This document shows positions 26,530 through 34,595 of a stretch of DNA of 64,000 nucleotides, in pieces. The notes beneath the pieces were generated by a model. That model ran no database searches. It worked only from the letters and a program-made list of their open reading frames with translations, and was not told where the DNA came from. Location: the NCBI RefSeq assembly GCF_025567625.1, contig NZ_JAOQJC010000002.1, positions 124,001 through 188,000 on the forward strand, given 5' to 3'. The position numbers and the translations under genes are program-made. Positions within the stretch are counted from its first letter, which is position 1. Each line of letters opens with the position of its first letter. This stretch comes from Paenibacillus sp. J5C2022. Lineage in GTDB: Bacteria; Bacillota; Bacilli; Paenibacillales; Paenibacillaceae.

Positions 26530-26934
26530 ATGGCCGCTAACAGGGAAGAAGGCGGAGGACGTGTGGCGACGGTTCCGCCTAATGAGACAGAATCCGAATT
26601 GAAGCTTGTGAAGCGATATTTGCTGCTCGGCATCGTTATGCGTATATTGGATCACGACATTCGCGTGATCGGAGCGTCGGGCATGAAGCTTCCGCGCTTC
26701 TACGAGACACTGCTCAGAGGCATCGGCGACCGCGTGCTGCTGGATATGGCGGATATGCGGAGGACGTTCAGGCAGCAGGGGATCAAGATATATGAAGAGA
26801 AGCGGGAGAAGGACGGCTTGCATGCCCAATACGTATGCCGCGGCTACCACCACCGGTTTTTCATGCTTTGGGGATTCGTCAAGGCGGAATCGGAGCTGGT
26901 GTTGAAGGAATATATGTCGGGAGCAGCTTCATAA
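26530..26934 (+). CDS. Conserved hypothetical protein
   Basis: A 134-residue basic protein I do not recognise. It is mostly helical: ELKLVKRYLLLGIVMRILDHD, then DRVLLDMADMRRTFRQQGIKIYEE and a C-terminal YHHRFFMLWGFVKAESELVLKEYM (each only partly quoted). A GGAGGGG site precedes the ATG, and a terminator follows at 26943. It lies 114 bp after the holin-like gene in the same direction, so a functional link is possible but unproven. Confidence 0.6.
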   Translation: MAANREEGGGRVATVPPNETESELKLVKRYLLLGIVMRILDHDIRVIGASGMKLPRFYETLLRGIGDRVLLDMADMRRTFRQQGIKIYEEKREKDGLHAQYVCRGYHHRFFMLWGFVKAESELVLKEYMSGAAS

Positions 26935-26942
26935 ATACGCGG

Positions 26943-26974
26943 AAGGAGTCTCGGGCCTAACGGGACTCCTTTAT
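26943..26974 (+). terminator. Terminator between convergent small genes
   Basis: AAGGAGTC pairs with GACTCCTT (26964-26971) across a GGGCC loop, followed by TTATT. Confidence 0.7.
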
Positions 26975-26989
26975 TGCGGTCGAACATGG

Positions 26990-27250
26990 CTATCGGGCGG
27001 GATTCCCTCTTCTCCTGCGATCCCGTGCGATCAGCCAATCCGCTGCATAACCTAACAGCGCCCAGGACAGGATGGTAAGGACGTACATCAGCAATACGCT
27101 CACCGCGTGCACATCGATGAACATATCCACGAACCAAGCGGGAACGCTTAGCATGAAGAACACCATATTGTGGGGGTCATACCCCGTATAGTTGAATGCG
27201 CAGATGGCCAAACCGATTAATGTTGCGATAATTGTCACTTTATAGCGCAT
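26990..27250 (-). CDS. Small membrane protein of unknown function
   Basis: An 86-residue protein with three hydrophobic segments (IIATLIGLAICAFNYTG, MVFFMLSVPAWFVDMF, AVSVLLMYVLTILSWALLGY) and a basic C-terminal tail RDRRRRG, which suggests a cytoplasmic C-terminus. AAAGGAG lies about ten bases before the ATG. It is divergent from the Dabb gene. Confidence 0.6.
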   Translation of the reverse strand: MRYKVTIIATLIGLAICAFNYTGYDPHNMVFFMLSVPAWFVDMFIDVHAVSVLLMYVLTILSWALLGYAADWLIARDRRRRGNPAR

Positions 27251-27381
27251 AAGATGGAGATCTCCTTTGCCGAAAAGATTGCCGTAATGCGACCACTTAG
27301 GTTATTATGTGACAAAAGGACAAATCTCATGCTGCATAAGCGGCATGATTCATGATCCGCAACGAAACAGGAGGCCTTGTA

Positions 27382-27669
27382 ATGATTACCCATATCGTTT
27401 TCTTCAAATTGAAAGATGGAAGCCGGGAGAATGTGGCGCATACCGCTGAGGTGCTCAGAAATATGGAAGGTAAAATCGAGCAGTTGAAATATATTGAAGT
27501 GGGCGTAGACGTGCTTCACTCCGAACGATCCTTCCATATCGCGCTGGTGACCAAGTTCGATTCCATGGCGGATCTGGAGGCGTATCAGGTGCATCCATTG
27601 CATCAGGAAGTGATCAAGCATATGGCGCTGGTGCGCGAGTCAGCTGTCAGTGTAGACTACGAAAGCTGA
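27382..27669 (+). CDS. Dabb family (stress-responsive A/B barrel) protein
   Basis: A 95-residue ferredoxin-like barrel protein with the Dabb pattern: ITHIVFFKLKDGS, IKYIEVGVDV-like YIEVGVDVLHSERSFHIAL, then YQVHPLHQEVIKHM. Dabb proteins form dimers and occur in stress responses or as small enzymes. A GAGG site precedes the ATG. Function here unknown. Confidence 0.85.
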   Translation: MITHIVFFKLKDGSRENVAHTAEVLRNMEGKIEQLKYIEVGVDVLHSERSFHIALVTKFDSMADLEAYQVHPLHQEVIKHMALVRESAVSVDYES

Positions 27670-27679
27670 GGGATGACAG

Positions 27680-27787
27680 GTGAGAGACGTATATGAGATG
27701 CTTACTTACCTGCTTGTCGTCATCTTGAGCAGTATCATTATGGTGGTATGGCTGAAGAAGAAGGGCAAGCGAAAGGAACAGGACTGA
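27680..27787 (+). CDS. Small single-pass membrane protein (35 residues)
   Basis: A GTG start with GAGGGA seven bases upstream encodes VRDVYEMLTYLLVV... : one hydrophobic segment (YLLVVILSSIIMVVWL) followed by a strongly basic tail KKKGKRKEQD. The layout (short N-terminus, single helix, basic cytoplasmic tail) is typical of real small membrane proteins. It sits ten bases after the Dabb gene and 31 before yutE-like, in the same direction. Confidence 0.5.
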   Translation: MRDVYEMLTYLLVVILSSIIMVVWLKKKGKRKEQD

Positions 27788-27818
27788 ATAACGGGCAGGA
27801 AAGCGGGCGGGAACAACC

Positions 27819-28238
27819 ATGTATTATGTGAATGAAGAACAGATCAAAGTAAGGCTGGCTACGATTCCGGAGCTGGCGGCGGCGCTGGAGCGGATTGCCG
27901 CTGAGTGGAACGGAGACGCTCTGCAGGGCTTGGCCCAGGAGAGGGCGCTTCATCAAGCGATCGAAATTGTAACGGACGTCGGCAGCTACCTGATCGACGG
28001 ATTCCTGATGAGAGACGCCAGCAGCTATGAAGACATTATAACGATAACGGGAGCCGAGGGCGTATTTCCATCGGATATGACCGGGACGTTAACGGAGCTC
28101 GTCAAGCTGCGCAAGCCGCTCGTTCAGGAGTACTATTCCTGGAACCGAGGGGTACTGCATCCGCTGACGGCGGTCATGGCGGAGCGTCTGCCGGCGTTCA
28201 AGGACGCCGTTGAGGCCTATCTGGCACGCGAATTGTAA
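27819..28238 (+). CDS. DUF86 / HEPN-like protein (YutE/HepT-like)
   Basis: A 139-residue helical protein of the DUF86 family (YutE in B. subtilis). The family features are ALHQAIEIVTDVGSYLIDGF and VKLRKPLVQEYYSWN. Catalytic HepT RNases carry Rx4-6H; here the equivalent reads RKPLVQEYY, with no His, so ribonuclease activity is doubtful. No MNT-type nucleotidyltransferase partner is beside it. It probably belongs to the chromosomal YutE group with unknown role. Confidence 0.75.
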   Translation: MYYVNEEQIKVRLATIPELAAALERIAAEWNGDALQGLAQERALHQAIEIVTDVGSYLIDGFLMRDASSYEDIITITGAEGVFPSDMTGTLTELVKLRKPLVQEYYSWNRGVLHPLTAVMAERLPAFKDAVEAYLAREL

Positions 28239-28259
28239 GGGAGACGGAGATGGAGCGGG

Positions 28260-28922
28260 GTGAAAGCGATGAGAGGGGAAGAACCGACGACGCGGAGACG
28301 CATACTGAACGCCTTGAAGAGACATGGAAAGATGAGCGCGAGCGCTCTGGCCAATGAAATCGGGCTGACGGAGATGGGCATTCGCAGACATATGTACGGG
28401 CTGGAGAAGGAAGGCTACGTGGAGATCGAGTCTGTCCGTCAAGCGATGGGCAGGCCGCTCCATGCCTATGCGCTGACGGCCAGCGGCGATGAGCTGTTCC
28501 CCAAGAACTATCATCTGCTCACGCTGGATCTCCTGTCCGAGCTGGAGGATGAGCAATTTATTGATGCCATGTTCGAAGGCAGAGGGAAGAAGCTGCTGAA
28601 CCGGTATGCTCCCAGAATGGAAGGCAAGGCGCTGGCGAAGCGCGTGGAAGAGCTGGCGGCGATTCAGAATGCCGGAGGATATATGGTGGAACTGGAACGT
28701 CATAGCGACCGTTCCTATACGATGCACGAATACAATTGCCCCATCGCCCAGGTGGCCGGCGTATATCAGCAAGCTTGCAGCTGCGAGCTGGAATTGTTCC
28801 GCTCTCTGCTGCAGGTGCCGGTGGAGCGGACAGAGTGCCTGGCCAAGGGCGGCGGGAAGTGCAGCTACGTCATAGACGGCCAGCCGCATACGCAAGTCAA
28901 GAAGAAGCTTACAGATGCCTGA
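28260..28922 (+). CDS. Winged-helix regulator with Cys-rich (SufR/V4R-like) C-terminal domain
   Basis: A 220-residue protein. Residues about 8-75 are a winged helix (RRRILNALKRHGKMSASALANE then GLTEMGIRRHMYGLEKEGYV; RQAMGRPLHAYALT is the wing). The C-terminus has five Cys in the spacing C-x12-C-x-C-x17-C-x7-C (YNCPIAQ, CSCELE, TECLAKGGGKCSY), a plausible Fe-S or zinc site. SufR regulators have the same layout but other spacing. GTG 28260 is used; ATG 28269 is an alternative. Targets unknown; no suf gene is in the window. Confidence 0.75.
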   Translation: MKAMRGEEPTTRRRILNALKRHGKMSASALANEIGLTEMGIRRHMYGLEKEGYVEIESVRQAMGRPLHAYALTASGDELFPKNYHLLTLDLLSELEDEQFIDAMFEGRGKKLLNRYAPRMEGKALAKRVEELAAIQNAGGYMVELERHSDRSYTMHEYNCPIAQVAGVYQQACSCELELFRSLLQVPVERTECLAKGGGKCSYVIDGQPHTQVKKKLTDA

Positions 28923-28946
28923 GAAGGCTGCCGTAAGCTTTTTTTG
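28905..28946 (+). terminator. Terminator after the winged-helix regulator
   Basis: AAGCTTAC (28905-28912) pairs with GTAAGCTT (28933-28940), followed by T-rich sequence. The 5' arm lies within the end of the gene. Confidence 0.8.
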
Positions 28947-29042
28947 TTTTTTTACAAGCTGCAATAATAGGGGATTGAGACAAAATACATATGATGGTAG
29001 AATAAGAAATGGGAAAAATAGCTATATGAGAGGAGAGAAATG

Positions 29043-29720
29043 ATGAAAAAGAAGTTTTTAGTTGTATTGACAGGAGCGTCTCTGCTAATGGGGGGCATGA
29101 GTATCGGGGTGTTCGCCAGCTCGCATCTGCAAGAGATCAAGGCGAATCTGAACACGGCATTAAAGGTGAGAGTAAACGGGGAAATCGCTCAGATGAACGA
29201 TGTCAATGGCAATGCAGTATTACCTATTACTTATAAAGGAAGCACTTATCTTCCGATACGCGCCGTCTCCAACTTATTGGACGTTGCGGTTCATTATGAT
29301 GAGGAAGCGTATGAGGTTATTCTGGGAGAGCTTCTGGAAGGCGTAGCCGTTAATCAAGAGCTGTTCGACGAAGTATTGTATTCGAAAGATCCGGCACACA
29401 CGAATTATGCCGATACAGATTATAAAGAAGTATTGTACAGCTCGCCGGATAAATCTTATAGGTATACGGCATTTACTCCTGACGGCAAATATCAAAAGCT
29501 TTACTTGCAATTCGCCGCTCTGGAGAAAGATGTGAATTATATTGAGATTAGAGATGTCGACACGAACGCATTGCTGAAAGAAGTGGGAGTCGTTACACCT
29601 GAAGACGGCATGCAAACGATTGAAGTCGATATTGCAGGCGTTGAGACTGTCACCGTTAATGTAGGCAAAGAATCGGGCGGCGGCTTCGTTATCCCTCTAA
29701 CGACATCATACTTTAAATAA
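29043..29720 (+). CDS. Secreted stalk-domain protein (paralogue of 3477-4217)
   Basis: A 225-residue protein with a signal peptide (KKKFLVVLTGASLLMGGMS, cleavage near FAS) and a stalk domain: LQEIKANLNTALKVRVNGE, LPITYKGSTYLPIRAVSNLL and VHYDEEAYEVILGE. The C-terminal half is beta-rich and ends in a region like that of the 3477 paralogue (TIEVDIAGVETVTVNVG versus IEVDIADVEEVRILVDG). ATG at 29040 and 29043 are adjacent; GAGAGG lies upstream. It has its own terminator. Probably extracellular. Confidence 0.8.
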   Translation: MKKKFLVVLTGASLLMGGMSIGVFASSHLQEIKANLNTALKVRVNGEIAQMNDVNGNAVLPITYKGSTYLPIRAVSNLLDVAVHYDEEAYEVILGELLEGVAVNQELFDEVLYSKDPAHTNYADTDYKEVLYSSPDKSYRYTAFTPDGKYQKLYLQFAALEKDVNYIEIRDVDTNALLKEVGVVTPEDGMQTIEVDIAGVETVTVNVGKESGGGFVIPLTTSYFK

Positions 29721-29740
29721 GTTGATAAATAATGACCATG

Positions 29741-29769
29741 AACTCCTATTTTCGAATAGGAGTTTTTTT
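29741..29769 (+). terminator. Terminator after the second stalk-domain gene
   Basis: A perfect 10-bp stem AACTCCTATT/AATAGGAGTT with a TTCG loop and a seven-base T run. Confidence 0.92.
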
Positions 29770-29873
29770 ATTGTTGGCAGTGTCAAGTCAAGCCCAAATT
29801 GCTTATACTGTCATACGCAAGTAGGCATTCGTCTAGCAACTGTAGTGATGTGCGCGAGGAGGGAGGAGTGTTG

Positions 29874-30341
29874 ATGCTGATGGAATGGAGTATTGCGGCT
29901 GCTGCCATAGCGTTCGTTGCGCTTGTCGCGGGCTTATTGTATGCGATTCGGATCGGGCTGAAGCGGCTGGAGCGCATGCAGGCTTCGGCGGAAGCGCTGC
30001 AGAAGGATCTGCAGCAGTTGACGGCGCAAGCAAGCTCGCTGCTGGTGCCGGCGGAAGAGACGATCAAGACGCTGAAGGAAGGTGTGCAGTCGGCTGAAGG
30101 GTTGTTCAAGGCGGTAAAGGGAGCAGGTCATACCATTCATCAATCGACTTCTGCATTGGAACGCGTCACATCCACGTTATCGGACTCGGCAGTGCGGCAT
30201 GCGGAGCAGCTGGCGGGCAAGCGCCAACTGGACGAAGCAGTGCAATGGGCGGAGCTGGGGCTGACGGCGTGGCACCTGTGGCAGTGGGGGCGCAAGTCTG
30301 ACGGGGTTGACAACGGGCGCTCATACAGCGGAAAAGGCTGA
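29874..30341 (+). CDS. DUF948-containing protein (YtxG-like)
   Basis: A 155-residue protein with an N-terminal transmembrane helix (AAAIAFVALVAGLLYAIRIGL) and a long coiled-coil-like region (LERMQASAEALQKDLQQLTA) typical of DUF948/YtxG, a general-stress-associated protein in Bacillus. GGGAGGAG lies just upstream of the ATG. It is followed 46 bp later by the YtxH-like gene, the conserved ytxG-ytxH pairing. Confidence 0.82.
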   Translation: MLMEWSIAAAAIAFVALVAGLLYAIRIGLKRLERMQASAEALQKDLQQLTAQASSLLVPAEETIKTLKEGVQSAEGLFKAVKGAGHTIHQSTSALERVTSTLSDSAVRHAEQLAGKRQLDEAVQWAELGLTAWHLWQWGRKSDGVDNGRSYSGKG

Positions 30342-30387
30342 ATGAAGGAAGCCGGGCGAAGGGTACTCTAATGAGGAAAGGAGCTGC

Positions 30388-30864
30388 ATGTACATGTTAA
30401 CAAGAAAAGGGAATAAAGGCGGATTTTTTCTGGGGGCGCTTGCCGGAGGGGTAATCGGTTCGATTGCAGCATTGTTGCTGGCGCCGAAGTCCGGCAAGGA
30501 GCTGCGTGAGGATATTGCGCAGCAAGCGCAGAAGGTTGGTGATTCGACGGTTCAGGTGGCGAACAGAGTTGGCGATGCGACAAGCCGCTTCGCAAGGGAT
30601 ATCGGCAGCGGCGCGGCGGGCTTGGCTGACCGTACGAAGCAGGCAGCCGAGTCGGTAGTCAGCAGTATAAGAAGGAGCCGCACACAAGAAGATGACGGCT
30701 TGGCGAGCGAAGAAGCTGTCGTGACGGTATCCGGGCTGGCGGAGACGGCCGACGAGGAGCAATCGTTCATCGCTTCGGATGTCCAATCGGAGACGGAAGA
30801 TGTGGACTTCGGTCAGGAAGAGGCGGCATTGCGCCGCAAGGACCCCAATATGGACTTGTCCTAG
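30388..30864 (+). CDS. YtxH domain-containing protein
   Basis: A 158-residue protein with the YtxH signature at the N-terminus: [20 protein letters not shown] followed directly by [16 protein letters not shown], then a helical apolipophorin-like region and an acidic C-terminus. It is a stress-associated, probably membrane-associated protein. AAAGGAG is five bases before ATG 30388. Hairpin-forming GACGAAGAGCC (from 30869) and GGCTCTTCGT follow but without a T run. Confidence 0.85.
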   Translation: MYMLTRKGNKGGFFLGALAGGVIGSIAALLLAPKSGKELREDIAQQAQKVGDSTVQVANRVGDATSRFARDIGSGAAGLADRTKQAAESVVSSIRRSRTQEDDGLASEEAVVTVSGLAETADEEQSFIASDVQSETEDVDFGQEEAALRRKDPNMDLS

Positions 30865-31026
30865 CAGGACGAAGAGCCGGGTGAGGGAGCATTCGCTTCA
30901 AGCGCCAAGGCTCTTCGTTGTGGTCTGTCCATTCATGCGATAAGATGAAGGTACGTTTTGGAAGAAGCATACATATGCTATCTTGTCACGGCGACCTATC
31001 ATCATGAAGAAGAAAGCGGTGTGTTT

Positions 31027-31836
31027 GTGCAGCAACCGATTGCAGTTCTGGATTCCGGCGTAGGCGGGTTAACGGTAGTGAAGGAAGTTATGCGTCAGCT
31101 GCCGCGGGAGAAGATCATATACTTTGGCGACACGGCTCGGACGCCGTACGGCCCGAGAACTCCCCGGGAAGTGATGCGATTTACAAGAGAAATTGTGAGT
31201 TACTTAATCCAATATCAACCCAAAATGATCGTTATCGCTTGCAATACGGCAACGGCAGTAGCGATGTCGGATATCCGGTCCAGAGTGGATATACCGGTGG
31301 TCGGCGTCATCAATCCCGGAGCAAGAGCGGCGATTGGCCGGACGACGACAGGCTGCGTAGGCGTCATCGGAACGGAAGGGACGATTAGAAGCGAGGCTTA
31401 CGACATCGCTTTGCGCGAGCTGTCGCCTCATGTCCAGGTCATCAGCCAGGCTTGCCCCCAATTCGTGCCGCTTGTGGAGCGCGGCAACTTCCGCTCGGGA
31501 GAAACATATGACACGGTTAGAGACGTCATCGGGCATATGAAGCGCTATCCGATCGACTGCCTTATTCTAGGCTGTACGCATTATCCATATTTGATGGACG
31601 CCATCTCCGAGGTGATGGGCAGCGAGGTGGCGTTAATCAGCTCAGCGGAGGAGACGGCCCGGGAAGTCAGCACGATACTGCAGGATAAGCGGAAGCTGGC
31701 GAGAAGCGACCAGCTGCCGGTTCATCAGTTTTTTTGCAGTGGAGAGCCCGGCATGTTCAAGGTGATCGCCCAGCAATGGTTGGGGGAACAGATTGATTTG
31801 ACGCCTGTTGTGTGGCAGGTGCCGACGATTTGCTGA
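31027..31836 (+). CDS. racE: Glutamate racemase
   Basis: A 269-residue Asp/Glu racemase that makes D-glutamate for peptidoglycan. Both catalytic Cys are visible: IACNTATAVA near residue 72 and LILGCTHYPYL near residue 183; the N-terminus QQPIAVLDSGVGGLTVVKEV and YFGDTARTPYGPR are family signatures. GTG 31027 (SD-like AAAGCGGTG upstream) gives the usual N-terminus; GTG 31021 is an alternative. The downstream M14 gene is also a wall-related hydrolase family. Confidence 0.93.
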   Translation: MQQPIAVLDSGVGGLTVVKEVMRQLPREKIIYFGDTARTPYGPRTPREVMRFTREIVSYLIQYQPKMIVIACNTATAVAMSDIRSRVDIPVVGVINPGARAAIGRTTTGCVGVIGTEGTIRSEAYDIALRELSPHVQVISQACPQFVPLVERGNFRSGETYDTVRDVIGHMKRYPIDCLILGCTHYPYLMDAISEVMGSEVALISSAEETAREVSTILQDKRKLARSDQLPVHQFFCSGEPGMFKVIAQQWLGEQIDLTPVVWQVPTIC

Positions 31837-31911
31837 CCCCTCCGGAAGCGGCAAGAAGCTCACTTCAATTGAGCCGGGAAGCAAGCCGAGAGAGGCTATT
31901 GGTGAACGGGA

Positions 31912-31941
31912 CTGTCAGTTTTACTGGCGGGCCTGTTTTTT
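31912..31941 (+). terminator. Probable terminator after racE
   Basis: CTGTCAGT pairs with ACTGGCGG using two G-U pairs around a three-base loop, followed by GCC and a T run at 31935-31941. Confidence 0.55.
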
Positions 31942-32056
31942 GTGGCGTCGTCATTTTGAAGGATGACTTTTCTCCAATTTTGCGACTAGGATGAGCCTGG
32001 GACGGCATAGGCTAGGGATGAAAGCCAACAATGCGGCGATGGGGAGGCGTACGGAT

Positions 32057-32938
32057 ATGACAACAGACGCATACAGCTACAGCAGGATGATGCAGCGATG
32101 CGGCGAGCTGACCGCCGCCTATCCGTTTCTCTCGCTCTATCCGATTGGGCGGAGCGTGCTGGGACAACCGTTGGCTGCCCTTCGTCTCGGTTATGGGCCC
32201 AGGCGCATTCATATGAACGCTTCGTTCCATGCCAATGAATGGATCACTTCGGCGCTGCTGATGCGATTTCTGGAGGAATTGTGCGAAGCCTACGCATATG
32301 GAGAAGCGATAGGCGGCCATCCTGCCCGAGCGTTGCTTGCATCCGCGACGCTGTGGGCTGTGCCCATGGTTAATCCGGACGGCGTGGAGCTGGCCCAAGG
32401 AAGGCTTAATCCGGAGTATCCGCTATACTGCCGGCTGAAGGAGTGGAATGGCGGTTCGGAAGACTTCAGCGGGTGGAAGGCGAATATACGCGGAGTGGAC
32501 TTGAATGACCAATTCCCGGCATTCTGGCTGGAGGAATGCAAGCGCCGCGGCGTGCAGGGACCTGCGTCCAGCGATTATCCGGGACCGTGCCCGCTAAGCG
32601 AGCCGGAAGCCGAAGCGCTGGCGGAGCTGACGGAGCGGCTTCGGTTCGATGCGGTGGTGGCGCTTCATACGCAGGGCAGAGAGATCTATTGGAACTATCG
32701 CGACATGGAGCCCCCTCATGCAGAGGGGCTGGCGGATCGGCTTGGCGCAGTGAGCGGGTATAAGCCGGTCAGGCTGAGCGGCAGCGATGCCGGCTACAAG
32801 GACTGGTTCATCCAGCGCTTTCGCAAGCCCGGCTTTACCGTTGAGGCCGGATGGGGCAAGAATCCATTGCCGATGAATCAATTCGACTCTATTTACACGG
32901 AGCTGCAGCCGCTGCTGGCGGAGGCGCTTCGGCTGTGA
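32057..32938 (+). CDS. M14-family metallocarboxypeptidase (YqgT/gamma-D-glutamyl-diamino acid endopeptidase-like)
   Basis: A 293-residue zinc peptidase. Zinc ligands are in NASFHANEWITS (HxxE) and VVALHTQGREIYW (His); the catalytic Glu is in FTVEAGWGKNP. NPDGVELAQG and GVDLNDQFPAFW (substrate carboxylate-binding region) match the bacterial gamma-D-Glu-diaminopimelate group that trims peptidoglycan peptides. No LysM domain or signal peptide is present, so it is probably cytoplasmic, in muropeptide recycling. ATG 32057 lies about nine bases behind GGGGAGG; upstream in-frame starts lack one. Confidence 0.85.
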   Translation: MTTDAYSYSRMMQRCGELTAAYPFLSLYPIGRSVLGQPLAALRLGYGPRRIHMNASFHANEWITSALLMRFLEELCEAYAYGEAIGGHPARALLASATLWAVPMVNPDGVELAQGRLNPEYPLYCRLKEWNGGSEDFSGWKANIRGVDLNDQFPAFWLEECKRRGVQGPASSDYPGPCPLSEPEAEALAELTERLRFDAVVALHTQGREIYWNYRDMEPPHAEGLADRLGAVSGYKPVRLSGSDAGYKDWFIQRFRKPGFTVEAGWGKNPLPMNQFDSIYTELQPLLAEALRL

Positions 32939-33039
32939 AGACTTGCTGCCTGTCTTTGCCCAAGCGGACGGTATGCGTACACGAAAGCTGTGCTATACTG
33001 ATAGGGAGGACATACGTCAGGGCAAAGGCAGGTGGGAGG

Positions 33040-33273
33040 ATGCGGAAACTGTTGTCGCTAAGGCATTGGCGGTCGACCTTCGCACTTATTTTCCGGGTGT
33101 TGAGATCAAAGGACGTATCGCTGGCGGACAAGCTGCTTTTCGGAGTGCCCGTGCTTGTCTATTGGGTAATGCCGGATGCACTGCCGATGCTGCCCGTCGA
33201 TGATATCGCCGTTACGATGATTATTGCGGAATGGTTTGCCCGCAGGATGGAGAAGAAGTATAATATATCGTAA
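33040..33273 (+). CDS. Small DUF1232-like protein
   Basis: A 77-residue protein with a basic N-terminus and a hydrophobic stretch in the pattern DKLLFGVPVLVYWVMP followed by DALPMLPVDDIAVTM, resembling DUF1232 (YkvA-like) small membrane-associated proteins. AGGTGGGAGG immediately precedes the ATG. Function unknown. Confidence 0.6.
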   Translation: MRKLLSLRHWRSTFALIFRVLRSKDVSLADKLLFGVPVLVYWVMPDALPMLPVDDIAVTMIIAEWFARRMEKKYNIS

Positions 33274-33316
33274 ATGGCTGGAACAGAGCTGCAAGGCGTA
33301 GAAGGAGCTGGAATCC

Positions 33317-33619
33317 ATGAAATGTAAAATTACCCGCAATGCGGCAAAGATGCTGCGGCTGGAGCTGGATAAGCCTGAGCATGAAGGCAAGAAGCTGAGA
33401 GTGTACGTCACGCATGCCCATGGCGACCATGCGCATTACGGCATGGCCATCGACGACCCGAACGACAACGATATCGTTGTGACGACGGATAAGGATATCG
33501 ACGTCATTCTGGAGAAGGACAACGCGTTTTTGGATGGCGTGCGAATCGATTATTTTTATATGCCGGAAGAGGGATTCGCCGTAACGAATCCGTCCAAGGG
33601 CAATCACGGAGATCATTAA
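33317..33619 (+). CDS. HesB/IscA-like fold protein lacking the cluster cysteines
   Basis: A 100-residue protein following the HesB/Fe-S biosynthesis domain outline: KITRNAAKMLRLELDK, KKLRVYVTHAHGDHAHYGMA, LDGVRIDYFYMPEEGFAVTNP. The three Cys that bind iron in IscA are all absent, so it is not a classical A-type carrier. The HAHGDHAH stretch is His-rich and could bind metal, an inference. AAGGAG precedes the ATG by seven to eight bases. Confidence 0.65.
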   Translation: MKCKITRNAAKMLRLELDKPEHEGKKLRVYVTHAHGDHAHYGMAIDDPNDNDIVVTTDKDIDVILEKDNAFLDGVRIDYFYMPEEGFAVTNPSKGNHGDH

Positions 33620-33657
33620 TGCTCGCGGATAGCGAAGACGGAACGGGATGATGAGCA

Positions 33658-33885
33658 ATGGCGAAGAATGATATAAGAGTGTGCGACAAGTGCAAGCATA
33701 TGCGTATGAAGACGGCTGTTCAGAAGCTGGAGAAGCGTGCGCCGGGAACGGAGATCAAGGTAGGGTGCAAGTCCTATTGCGGTCCGTGCGCGAAATACGC
33801 GTTTGTATTCATTAACGGCCGTTACGTGAAGGGCGCAACGGAAGATGAAGCGATCGACAAGGCATTGGTCCATTTGAAGAAGTAA
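33658..33885 (+). CDS. DUF1450 family (YuzB-like) protein
   Basis: A 75-residue protein of the DUF1450/YuzB family, with a thioredoxin-like ferredoxin pattern. Cys pairs occur in VCDKCKHM and in VGCKSYCGPCAKYAF; FVFINGRYVKGATEDEAIDKAL closes the fold. It may bind an Fe-S cluster, but this is unproven in the family. A terminator follows. Confidence 0.85.
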   Translation: MAKNDIRVCDKCKHMRMKTAVQKLEKRAPGTEIKVGCKSYCGPCAKYAFVFINGRYVKGATEDEAIDKALVHLKK

Positions 33886-33921
33886 TCATTTCGATCATTC
33901 ATACAGCATAACCGCACCATG

Positions 33922-33953
33922 AACCCGACAGCATGATTCTGTTGGGTTTTTTT
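33922..33953 (+). terminator. Terminator before the DUF3990 locus
   Basis: AACCCGACAG pairs with CTGTTGGGTT (one mismatch) with a seven-base loop and a T run. It insulates the DUF3990 pair from upstream transcription. Confidence 0.85.
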
Positions 33954-33980
33954 CATTTGAAGGGTAGAAAGGAGTATGGC

Positions 33981-34595
33981 ATGGATATAACGACACCTCA
34001 ACTGCTCTATCACGGCACGACCAGCCGCACGGTGGACTCCTTCTCCAAGAAGCTGCTTGCTTCCCGCTATTGGCGGCCGGGCAAGGACTTCGGAGAGGGC
34101 TTCTACACGACGATCTCGATCGCCCAGGCGCGTCATTGGGCGCACAAGACAGCCAAGGAAAGCTTGGATGGCGGCAAGCCGTGCGTACTGGTCGTAGAGC
34201 TGGTAAGCATTCCGCCTCAGACGGAGCCGCTGCTGTTCCTGTCGGATTCCCTTGCATGGGCTTCCTTCATATATGGCCATCGCCGGATGACGGTGAAGGG
34301 CACGGACCCTTGCGAGACGCATCCGGAGATTATTATCGGTCCGATGGCGGACAATGACACTGGCAAAATTGTACATAAAGCAGTACAATTAAATAAAGAC
34401 GATGCATGGTTTTACGATGAAATCACGAAGTCGCGCACGGGACGGAGAATGGACGCGTTAAGCTTGGGCAATCAGGTCGTATTCGCTTCGGAACGATGGG
34501 AATCTCACCTGAGACTTGTCGGTTATCATGTGTATTCAGGAGGAAGGTGGTTATATGAGGATGCCAAAGACACGGGTGAGACTCAGTCTGTATGA
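33981..34595 (+). CDS. DUF3990 ADP-ribosyltransferase-like protein
   Basis: A 204-residue protein with the DUF3990 pattern. LYHGTT near residue 8 supplies an H-G-T motif like that of PARP/ART folds, GKDFGEGFYTTISIAQARHWA supplies the Tyr (split GKDFGEGFYTT / ISIAQARHWA), and HPEIIIGPMADND plus GNQVVFASE give the conserved tail. ART-fold enzymes transfer ADP-ribose from NAD+; members of this family have been seen as toxin-like genes beside small partners. AAAGGAG precedes the ATG by six bases. It overlaps the next gene by 41 bases. Activity is inferred. Confidence 0.8.
   Translation: MDITTPQLLYHGTTSRTVDSFSKKLLASRYWRPGKDFGEGFYTTISIAQARHWAHKTAKESLDGGKPCVLVVELVSIPPQTEPLLFLSDSLAWASFIYGHRRMTVKGTDPCETHPEIIIGPMADNDTGKIVHKAVQLNKDDAWFYDEITKSRTGRRMDALSLGNQVVFASERWESHLRLVGYHVYSGGRWLYEDAKDTGETQSV

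Noticed and set aside
27819..28238. HepT/MntA type VII toxin-antitoxin module
   Set aside because: The DUF86 protein lacks the catalytic His and no MNT nucleotidyltransferase gene is next to it.
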